From an uncultured Caryophanales bacterium (GTDB lineage Bacteria > Bacillota_I > Bacilli_A > RFN20 > CAG-826): 44,498 nucleotides of DNA. The stretch covers positions 1 to 44,498 of the forward strand of contig CAMUVS010000001.1 in assembly GCA_947164155.1 (NCBI GenBank). Reading direction: 5' to 3'. The notes below the pieces were generated by a model. The model was given only the letters and a program-made list of their open reading frames with translations. It was not told the origin of the DNA and did not search any database. The position numbers and the translations under genes are program-made. Below are positions 37,261-44,498 of this stretch, in pieces. Position 1 is the stretch's first letter; each line of letters opens with the position of its first letter.

Positions 37261-37519
37261 ACTTTTCATAGTGTGTCCACATTCTAGCAATAATTACTAC
37301 GTTTTCTTCTTTCCTAATTTCGTAGATTAATCGATGTTGAACATTAATTCTTCGAGAATACATATTCCTAACACCAATTAATTTTTCATACTTCGGTGGA
37401 TTCTGGAATGGATTATTTTTTAATAGTTCTACAAGCGCCTTAACTTTCTCTACCAGGGCTGGATATTGCTTTAGCTTTTCATAATCAGAATAAGCCTGTT
37501 TAGAAAATACTACTTCCAT
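37259..37519 (-). CDS. Txe/YoeB family toxin
   Basis: YEKLKQYPALVEKVKALVELLKNNPFQNPPKYEKLIGVRNMYSRRINVQHRLIYEI...VVIIARMWTHYE. Confidence 0.92.
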   Translation of the reverse strand: MEVVFSKQAYSDYEKLKQYPALVEKVKALVELLKNNPFQNPPKYEKLIGVRNMYSRRINVQHRLIYEIRKEENVVIIARMWTHYEK

Positions 37520-37755
37520 GGGGGTTCTTTAATAAATTCGCTTGTAGGAGTATTGTTGATTTCCTCCAAGGATTCATAAACACCATCGATTCCAGCAAGA
37601 TAGAGAGACTCGATTAGACTATTATAATCATCTTCGCTGAGCATAATGACATTTCCGTCTTTTGTACTAATGTTTATCACATCATTATAATTTATGCATG
37701 ATGCTGCCAATTTATACAAATCTGCTCTTGCATTGCTGATATTAGTATTTACCAT
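37510..37755 (-). CDS. Phd/YefM family antitoxin
   Basis: MVNTNISNARADLYKLAASCINYNDVINISTKDGNVIMLSEDDYNSLIESLYL; 10-nt overlap with toxin. Confidence 0.92.
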   Translation of the reverse strand: MVNTNISNARADLYKLAASCINYNDVINISTKDGNVIMLSEDDYNSLIESLYLAGIDGVYESLEEINNTPTSEFIKEPPWK

Positions 37756-37776
37756 ATTTGTCTCTCCTTTGATGTC

Positions 37777-37805
37777 ATTATATCGTACGAGTTTTCGTAC
37801 GTCAA
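37777..37805 (-). promoter_or_regulatory. Promoter of the toxin-antitoxin operon with inverted-repeat operator
   Basis: Minus strand TTGACG-17-TATAAT. Spacer/-35 contains CGTACGA-AAAC-TCGTACG (37784-37801). Confidence 0.82.
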
Positions 37806-37821
37806 TAAGAATGAGAACAAA

Positions 37822-38574
37822 TTATTCTTTAAAATAACGATCGTTTCTTCTTAAAACAAACCAATAAATTAAGAAAGTATAAATCGCTAAAACTAAAGCA
37901 ATAACAACCGCGGTTAAATAGAAAGCAAAATTAGAAGTTACACAGCCCATGTATTGATATAAAACTGTGTTAAATAAATTAAAGGCAAAATGAACAAAAA
38001 TACAAATTGGTAAAGAATAAGTATATTCATATATAAATCCTAAAAGGATTCCTAAGCCAAAACTATACGCGACTTGAATTAAAACAGTTACTAGCCCATC
38101 CACTGTGGAGATGTTGACCATGTTTAACAAGTGGAACAAAGCAAAAATTGTTGCCCCATAAAGGATTCTTTTTATTGAACCTACTCTTACTAATGCACTT
38201 TGAATAAATAGTCTAAATAGAAATTCTTCTACTACCGCTCCTAAGAAGTGAAGGATGATAAATAAAGATAAATAACCACTAGTCATAGTTGTCCCAGTTG
38301 TTTGAGCGCCATCTAAACCAAAAGCAATCAAATTAGAGAAACAGGCTAATAAAAATGGGATAAATAATAACGCTCTTTTGAGATTTTGAAATTTAAAAAT
38401 ATTTACTCTATTAACAAAACAAATATAAATGTAATAGAAAAGAATAAGTAATCTCAAAGAGATTTGAATTAATAATTTATATGTTGCTTCAATTCTAAAT
38501 AAGTCGACTGGAAAAGCCGCAACAAAGATAAAAAGTAAGGCAAAGATTAATAAATCAGAAAATCTAAATTTCAT
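37822..38574 (-). CDS. CPBP (CAAX-protease-like) intramembrane protease
   Basis: AVVEEFLFRLFIQSALV; GATIFALFHLLN; FVHFAFNLFNT. Confidence 0.85.
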   Translation of the reverse strand: MKFRFSDLLIFALLFIFVAAFPVDLFRIEATYKLLIQISLRLLILFYYIYICFVNRVNIFKFQNLKRALLFIPFLLACFSNLIAFGLDGAQTTGTTMTSGYLSLFIILHFLGAVVEEFLFRLFIQSALVRVGSIKRILYGATIFALFHLLNMVNISTVDGLVTVLIQVAYSFGLGILLGFIYEYTYSLPICIFVHFAFNLFNTVLYQYMGCVTSNFAFYLTAVVIALVLAIYTFLIYWFVLRRNDRYFKE

Positions 38575-39319
38575 CTTTTACAAACACTTTCTTCTTATAT
38601 AAATATATTAACAAACCCGCCCCTAAAAATAGAACGATACACCAATATTGAGAAGGTGATAATCCGACTAATTGTCCTCTTTCATCTCCTCTAAAAAATT
38701 CAATAACGAAACGGAATATAGAATAAGCGAATAAATATATAACCGCTGTGTAATTTGTATAGTGTTTAAAGGCGAAAACAAGTAGGAACGCCCCTAAAAT
38801 GAATAAAAATGTCATCTCAATGAGCTGAGTTGGTAGGTGCTCTCCAATACCTGGAAAATTAATATCTAGATGAGTGTGAGTGGTAATGCCGTAACAACAT
38901 CCACTTAAAAAACAACCAATTCGACCAAACCCGTGTCCTATAGCGACACACCCTGGGGCAATCACTAAAATCTTTTTAAATATTGGAGGATTATTTCTTA
39001 AGTAATAGAAGCGGTACGTTAATATAAAGGCAGGGATACCAAACACTAACCCTCCATAGAAAGTCATCGCCCAAGTCCAGTGTGGGGACAGTCCATTTAT
39101 AGAAGCTTTTATAGCTTCATAAACATTCTCCACTAAAATAGCGAAGATAATTCCGACAATAACAGTAACAATAATAACAATTGATAAATCTAAAAATGAT
39201 TTCTTTTCTACTCCATTTTTCGCTAAATAGATAAAGAAAATCACGCTCGCGGCGATCACTCCAAGAATGATCATCACGACCATAGAAAATCCATCAATTC
39301 CAAATAAATTTGGGTACAT
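38564..39319 (-). CDS. lgt: Prolipoprotein diacylglyceryl transferase
   Basis: GHGFGRIGCFLSGCCYGITT; HLPTQLIE; RFVIEFFRGDERGQLVGLSPSQYWCI. Confidence 0.92.
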   Translation of the reverse strand: MYPNLFGIDGFSMVVMIILGVIAASVIFFIYLAKNGVEKKSFLDLSIVIIVTVIVGIIFAILVENVYEAIKASINGLSPHWTWAMTFYGGLVFGIPAFILTYRFYYLRNNPPIFKKILVIAPGCVAIGHGFGRIGCFLSGCCYGITTHTHLDINFPGIGEHLPTQLIEMTFLFILGAFLLVFAFKHYTNYTAVIYLFAYSIFRFVIEFFRGDERGQLVGLSPSQYWCIVLFLGAGLLIYLYKKKVFVKDEI

Positions 39320-39397
39320 ACGTTTATATTACTATTTTTTGTTTATTTATTCATTATTATCTATAAAGGGTATATTATTTTCTCGAGGTAAAAAGAA

Positions 39398-40315
39398 ATG
39401 TCTAGATATGTAGTTAGTTTAGGCGGTAATGCTTTAGGTAATAACGCCGAAGAACAAAAAGTTTTAGTGAGCAATGTTGCTAAATACATTGTTAAACTTA
39501 TGAAGGACGGTCACGAAGTGGTTATTGTCCATGGTAATGGACCACAAGTAGGAATGATTAATAATGCTTTTACTGACGCTAAAAGTGTTCCAGATATGCC
39601 GTTCCCAGAATGCGGAGCAATGTCACAAGGCTATATTGGTTTCCACTTACAAAATGCATTACAAAATGAATTAAAAGCTCAAGGTGTAAAAAGAAATGTC
39701 GCTACAGTGGTCACTCAAGTTGTTGTAGACAAAAATGACCCACTATTCCAGAATCCAAGTAAACCAGTCGGTGGATTCATGTCAAAAGAAGAAGCTGAAA
39801 AAGTTGCCAAAGAAAAAGGTTGGACCGTTAAAGAAGACGCTGGTAGAGGCTATAGAAGAGTAGTTCCTTCCCCACTTCCAATTGATATTGAAGAAAAAGA
39901 AGTTATCTCTCAATTAGTGAAAGCCGGTAACGTTGTCATTTGTGCTGGTGGAGGCGGTATCCCTGTTATTAAAGAAGGAAATAAACTTGAAGGTGTTGCT
40001 GCGGTTATTGATAAAGACTACGCTTCCGCTTTAGTTGGTGAGCTTGTTGGAGCAGATTACTTAGTAATCTTAACCGCTATTGATAATGTTTGTATCAACT
40101 ACAAGCAACCAGATGAAATCAAATTAAAAGATGTTTCTTTAGAACAAATTAAAGAATATTTAAAAGGTGACTATTTTGCTAAAGGTAGCATGTATCCAAA
40201 AGTAAATGCTTGTGTTAAATTCCTAACTAAGTGTCCAGGAAAGAAAGCCATTATTGCCGCTTTAGAAAACGCTGAAAAAGCGTTCGAAGAAAAAAGCGGA
40301 ACAATTATCAAATAA
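39398..40315 (+). CDS. arcC: Carbamate kinase
   Basis: VSLGGNALG; VIVHGNGPQVGMI; GGGGIPVI; KGSMYPKVNACVKFL. SD GAGGT upstream. Confidence 0.96.
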   Translation: MSRYVVSLGGNALGNNAEEQKVLVSNVAKYIVKLMKDGHEVVIVHGNGPQVGMINNAFTDAKSVPDMPFPECGAMSQGYIGFHLQNALQNELKAQGVKRNVATVVTQVVVDKNDPLFQNPSKPVGGFMSKEEAEKVAKEKGWTVKEDAGRGYRRVVPSPLPIDIEEKEVISQLVKAGNVVICAGGGGIPVIKEGNKLEGVAAVIDKDYASALVGELVGADYLVILTAIDNVCINYKQPDEIKLKDVSLEQIKEYLKGDYFAKGSMYPKVNACVKFLTKCPGKKAIIAALENAEKAFEEKSGTIIK

Positions 40316-40330
40316 TACAAAACAAACAAA

Positions 40331-40355
40331 AAAAGAACTCTTTAAGAGTTCTTTT
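40331..40355. terminator. Bidirectional terminator
   Basis: AAAAGAACTCTTTAAGAGTTCTTTT between convergent genes. Confidence 0.85.
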
Positions 40356-40370
40356 AATTTTTATGTAATT

Positions 40371-41582
40371 TTACATTAAAGAAATGATTAATGAAGAGAT
40401 ATAACTAGAGACATCTGAATATTCTGAAATAGCTTCTTCATTAATTTTTTTCATCTCTGCTTGCTCATTATAAGTAGCGGTTAAACTAACTGAACCATTA
40501 ATAGCAAAGGAAACTTCTTCAATTGTCCCAGAAACATTAGCGGATAAACTAATTTCTTCTAAAGCATAATCTTCAGAACCTTTATCCATGCCGACACTCA
40601 CTAATAAGCCAGCAACACCATTTACAGGCATATATTCTGGTGGAATTTCTAAAGCAGCAGCAATTTGAGCACTACTAACATTAATAGCAATAGATGTTTT
40701 ATCTAATCCTTCTTCTCCTTCACTAATTTCAGTCATTTTAATTCCAACAATTGGGGAAACATATGGAAGGAATTCACTCACAAATTCATTCATATTTGTT
40801 TCAATTTGACCAACGAATTCTTGAGCGAAAGTTAAGATGGCAGTAATTGGATGTAACATTTCTTGTTCTTCCATTGCTTGAGCGCCTTTTGCCACTCTAG
40901 CTTCATTAATACTTTCAAGTAATTTAGTGACATCAACAAGTGCTAATCCTGGACGATATTCACTGCCTTCTATTTTTTCTCCAAGTATAGAATCAAGCGT
41001 TGTTTCAATTTGTTCTTCTGGCATTTCGGTTAAAGCGAGTTCAGTTTTTATATAATCTTGAAGAACTTGATTTGATAAATCAAAATAGGCAACTGTACCA
41101 TCTTCTAATTCAGTAGCATAGACAGATAAATTAACGTCGTTAAAGGCAATATCTTCTGGAATAGGCATCTTTTCTTTAGCTTCATCAGGTAAATTTAAAT
41201 GAGAATTAAGAGTGAAGTTCTCTAAATTTAAGAATAAAGATGAATAGGATTTTTCATCTGCAGTAACAACAGTTTCAAATCCAAAATATAAATCACCTTT
41301 AAGTCTTACATTACCTCCATAAGTAACGTTTTCGACAGCAACCGAAATTGAAGCAGATAGATCAGCAGCTAAATGATAGACTGAACGCATTTCAGATACA
41401 TTTAGCATTTCTTTAAAAGCATCATCAATATATTCTTCAACAACACCTTCTCCTTCTTTTGCAGGATCAACTACACTAACATCATCTGGAAGTGATTTTC
41501 TTACCGCCTCCATTGGGTCGGTTTCTCCACAGCTTGCTAATAAGGCTAATACTGGAACAACCATTAATAATCTTTTTTTCAT
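40371..41582 (-). CDS. Putative lipoprotein of unknown function
   Basis: MKKRLLMVVPVLALLASCGET lipobox; 403 aa. Confidence 0.75.
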   Translation of the reverse strand: MKKRLLMVVPVLALLASCGETDPMEAVRKSLPDDVSVVDPAKEGEGVVEEYIDDAFKEMLNVSEMRSVYHLAADLSASISVAVENVTYGGNVRLKGDLYFGFETVVTADEKSYSSLFLNLENFTLNSHLNLPDEAKEKMPIPEDIAFNDVNLSVYATELEDGTVAYFDLSNQVLQDYIKTELALTEMPEEQIETTLDSILGEKIEGSEYRPGLALVDVTKLLESINEARVAKGAQAMEEQEMLHPITAILTFAQEFVGQIETNMNEFVSEFLPYVSPIVGIKMTEISEGEEGLDKTSIAINVSSAQIAAALEIPPEYMPVNGVAGLLVSVGMDKGSEDYALEEISLSANVSGTIEEVSFAINGSVSLTATYNEQAEMKKINEEAISEYSDVSSYISSLIISLM

Positions 41583-41649
41583 ATATTTTTAATATCTCCT
41601 TTTTAATTTTCGACTATATTATAGTCCACTTTTATTTTGATTCAATCAA

Positions 41650-41690
41650 CAAAAAAGCAGACGCTAAAAATTCTAACATCTGCTTTTATA
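41650..41690 (-). terminator. Terminator downstream of serA
   Basis: AAAGCAGA..TTAGAATTTTTAG..TCTGCTTTTTT on the minus strand. Confidence 0.75.
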
Positions 41691-41696
41691 AATAAA

Positions 41697-42836
41697 TTAT
41701 CTAGCTAATACTTTGATAGCTTCAGGAATGGAAGGTAACGCTTTAACTTCCTCACTTAATTCAAGTAAGACCGCTCCATAAGCACCCTTAACACCAGAAA
41801 CAAATTTATTAACTTTTCCTCCAGCGGCTTTAACTGCTTCTAATACTTTTTCAGAAGCATCGCCTTTAGTAAGCACTACTAATCTAGGACCGGCTTTTGG
41901 ACCAAGAGTTAAGTTAGGGTAGTTAACTGAATTAACAATATTTCCGTTTTCGATAAATTCGACAACTTGTTTAGCCGCCATCATCGCACAGTTATCTTCA
42001 GCTTCTTCTGTAGAGGCGCCTAAGTGAGATATAGCGATTACACCTTCAGTATTAGCGCTTTTAGCGTTAGGGAAGTCAGTAACGTATCTTCTAACTTTAC
42101 CAGTCGCTAAAGCTTCTTTCATGTCATCATCATTAACTAAAGCATCTCTAGCAGCGTTAATAACAATTACTCCATCTTTAGCTTTAGCTAATGCATCTTT
42201 ATTGATCATCCCGCGAGTTGCATCCATAAGAGGTACATGAACAGTGATATAATCACTGACTTTAAGTAATTCATCTAATTCAACAAATTTGACGCCTGAT
42301 AATAAATCTTTATAGCGTTCTCTAGTATTTGTTGAAGGCTCAACACCCACTACTTTCATGCCGAGTTTACTAGCTGCATCAGCTACTAAAGCACCAATGG
42401 CGCCACAACCGATAACACCTAGGGTTTTACCCAAGATTTCAGTACCAGCAAAGGCTGATTTAGCTTTTTCCATGGTCTTATTAATTTCTGGATCACCTTT
42501 ATTTTCTTTGACCCATTCCATAGAACCTCTAATATCTCTAGCAGCAAGTAACATCATGGCAATTGTTAATTCCTTAACTGCATTAGCGTTAGCTCCTGGA
42601 GTATTAAAGACAACTACACCTTTTTCCGCATATTTATCTAGAGGAATGTTATTAACTCCTGCTCCCGCTCTAGCGACACATTTAACAGATTCTGGTAAAT
42701 CCATTTCATGCATTGCCGCACTTCTTACTAAGACTGCATCACTACCTTCTAACTCTTCTACTACTTTGTAGTTAGATGGTAATACACCTAAACCAACCTT
42801 AGAGATTTTATTTAAACAATAAATTTTTCTTTCCAT
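41697..42836 (-). CDS. serA: D-3-phosphoglycerate dehydrogenase
   Basis: RAGAGVNNIPLDKYAEKGVVVFNTPGANANAVKELT; LGVIGCGAIGALVAD; INAARDALV; SHLGASTEEAEDNCA; ACT-like C-terminus. Confidence 0.92.
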   Translation of the reverse strand: MERKIYCLNKISKVGLGVLPSNYKVVEELEGSDAVLVRSAAMHEMDLPESVKCVARAGAGVNNIPLDKYAEKGVVVFNTPGANANAVKELTIAMMLLAARDIRGSMEWVKENKGDPEINKTMEKAKSAFAGTEILGKTLGVIGCGAIGALVADAASKLGMKVVGVEPSTNTRERYKDLLSGVKFVELDELLKVSDYITVHVPLMDATRGMINKDALAKAKDGVIVINAARDALVNDDDMKEALATGKVRRYVTDFPNAKSANTEGVIAISHLGASTEEAEDNCAMMAAKQVVEFIENGNIVNSVNYPNLTLGPKAGPRLVVLTKGDASEKVLEAVKAAGGKVNKFVSGVKGAYGAVLLELSEEVKALPSIPEAIKVLAR

Positions 42837-42844
42837 TAGTTCAC

Positions 42845-43930
42845 CTATTTATGTTCGTCTTCGAACTCTTTCATATATTTCACTAAAGCTTTAACCCCTT
42901 CAATAGGCATCGCGTTATAAATAGAGGCTCTTAATCCACCGGTTGATCTATGACCTTTTAAGTTAGTGAATTTATATTTTTTCGCTCCTTCTAAGAATGC
43001 AGCGTCTAATTCATCGCTTGGAGTTCTAAAGGTTACGTTCATTAAGGAACGAGAATCTTTTTCAACACTTGGTCTATAGAATGAAGAACTATCTAAATAG
43101 TCATATAAGATTTTGGCTTTAGCTTCGTTAAGTTCTTTTCTCTTTTCAAGTCCACCAGTAGCAAGTAACCACTTAAAGACTTTTCCGCAAATATAAATGC
43201 CATAAGTTGGTGGGGTATTATACATACTGCCATTTTCTACATGTGGAGCGTATCTTAAATAAACTGGAAGAGGTAATTCTTTTGAGCGTTCCACTAAGTC
43301 ATCTCTAATAATAATGATAGTGACTCCAGCTGGGCCAACGTTCTTTTGCGCTCCAGCGTAAATCATACCGAATTTCTTAACATCGATTGGTTCAGATAAG
43401 AAACACGACGACATATCACAAATTAATGGGACTTTACCTGTATCTGGATATTCTTTAAATTTAGTTCCGTAAATTGTGTTGTTATCGCACATATAAACAT
43501 AGTCTGCTTCAGGGTCTAATTTGAGCGATTTCACATCAGGAACCCTTCTAAATTGGACATCTTCACTACTTCCAGCGACGTTTACTTGACCAAAGAATTT
43601 AGCGTCTTGCATCGCTTTTTTAGTCCAAACACCGGAATGAATATAATCTGCCTTTTTATTAACGGTCATTAAGTTCATTGGAATCATACCAAATTGAAGT
43701 GTCGCTCCTCCTTGAAGGAATAAGACACGATAATTATCTGGGATACCCACTAACTTACGTAAATCAGCTTCCGCTTCATCGATAATTTGTTGATAAACCT
43801 TAGATCTATGGGACATCTCCATCACAGACATTCCACATCCACGATAATCAAGCATTTCTTCCGCTGCTTCTTTTAATACTTCTTCAGGAAGCATTGCTGG
43901 ACCTGCAGAAAAGTTATAAATTCTTGCCAT
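42845..43930 (-). CDS. serC: Phosphoserine aminotransferase
   Basis: YNFSAGPAMLPEEVLKEAAEEM; VLFLQGGATLQFGMIPMNL; YAGAQKNVGPAGVTIIIIR. Confidence 0.96.
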   Translation of the reverse strand: MARIYNFSAGPAMLPEEVLKEAAEEMLDYRGCGMSVMEMSHRSKVYQQIIDEAEADLRKLVGIPDNYRVLFLQGGATLQFGMIPMNLMTVNKKADYIHSGVWTKKAMQDAKFFGQVNVAGSSEDVQFRRVPDVKSLKLDPEADYVYMCDNNTIYGTKFKEYPDTGKVPLICDMSSCFLSEPIDVKKFGMIYAGAQKNVGPAGVTIIIIRDDLVERSKELPLPVYLRYAPHVENGSMYNTPPTYGIYICGKVFKWLLATGGLEKRKELNEAKAKILYDYLDSSSFYRPSVEKDSRSLMNVTFRTPSDELDAAFLEGAKKYKFTNLKGHRSTGGLRASIYNAMPIEGVKALVKYMKEFEDEHK

Positions 43931-43941
43931 AAAATTCTCCT

Positions 43942-44498
43942 TTAATCTTTTATTATTTTCTTGGCTTCAAGATAATATCTTTTTTCGTTTGCGTGCCCCA
44001 TTGAAAATGATTTTCTTGGTAACACAGTTCCAGAGGCTAAATAATCAAATAAGTCCTCTTTAGTTAAGGCAGGCATTGCTATTGCAACACTACCCTTATT
44101 TTTATCAGCAACCGCAAGTAATTCTTCTTCATCATGAATGAAATCAATTTTCACTTGAGGATGTAACCTCATATAAACATCTAAGAAGGTTTGGACCATT
44201 AAATATGCTTTAGGGGCATTTTTTGGTAATTTTAATTCTTTCTTACCTTCTTCTTTTGTATAGGTGAAGGAAGAATATTCCCCTTTACAAACATCTCTAA
44301 GTTGATGTTCGAATTCTTTATCAACATTAAATAGCACACGATGAATTGGTTCAAAGATGATTCCATCATCATATAAGTTATTAGCTTCCACTAAAGCAAA
44401 TCTAGCAGGATGATTTTCTCTTTCTTCTTGAGATAAACCCTTTTTAACATTTTCCCAATGCGCCTTTGCAGTCGCTAAAGAGTGGTTACCATCTCCAA
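43942..44498 (-). CDS. DUF1015 family protein, truncated by right window edge
   Basis: ORF track starts at an internal GTG (44391), but the frame stays open to the edge: GDGNHSLATAKAHWENVKKGLSQEERENHPARFALVEANNLYDDG. GDGNHSLATAK is a DUF1015 signature; adjacent to serCA as often seen. Confidence 0.85.
   Translation of the reverse strand, partial: GDGNHSLATAKAHWENVKKGLSQEERENHPARFALVEANNLYDDGIIFEPIHRVLFNVDKEFEHQLRDVCKGEYSSFTYTKEEGKKELKLPKNAPKAYLMVQTFLDVYMRLHPQVKIDFIHDEEELLAVADKNKGSVAIAMPALTKEDLFDYLASGTVLPRKSFSMGHANEKRYYLEAKKIIKD

Overview
A low-GC, probably Firmicutes/Bacilli-like chromosomal window. Main blocks, left to right: (1) an edge-truncated KilA-N gene (minus strand, missing from the ORF track) and a DMT transporter. 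(2) Two tandem Nif11-like double-glycine leader peptides whose cores look like zinc ribbons, next to a membrane-anchored XRE regulator and a divergent lipase-like lipoprotein. (3) A tRNA-Ala(CGC), small membrane proteins, a ROK kinase, a tocopherol-cyclase-like protein, a nitroreductase, and an unassigned GC-rich structured small RNA with its own promoter and terminator. (4) A three-gene surface lipoprotein operon (Fn3-like repeats; InlB/LRR_5; C-type lectin plus GLUG) divergent from a solitary serine recombinase. This ~9-kb block is bounded by identical 27-bp direct repeats that double as terminators. The lectin/GLUG gene contains 226-aa modules repeating at an exact 678-bp period. (5) A ~16-kb minus-strand operon for anaerobic purine/urate-type catabolism (MocA-like, two complete molybdenum hydroxylases, HyuA, SsnA, PreA-like, two fold-type-II PLP enzymes, YgeY, YgeW), with a carbamate kinase nearby. 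(6) A YefM/YoeB-type toxin-antitoxin pair with an operator inside its promoter, a CPBP protease, Lgt, a lipoprotein, SerA, SerC and a truncated DUF1015 protein. All calls come from reading the sequence and motif recognition. No database search was run.
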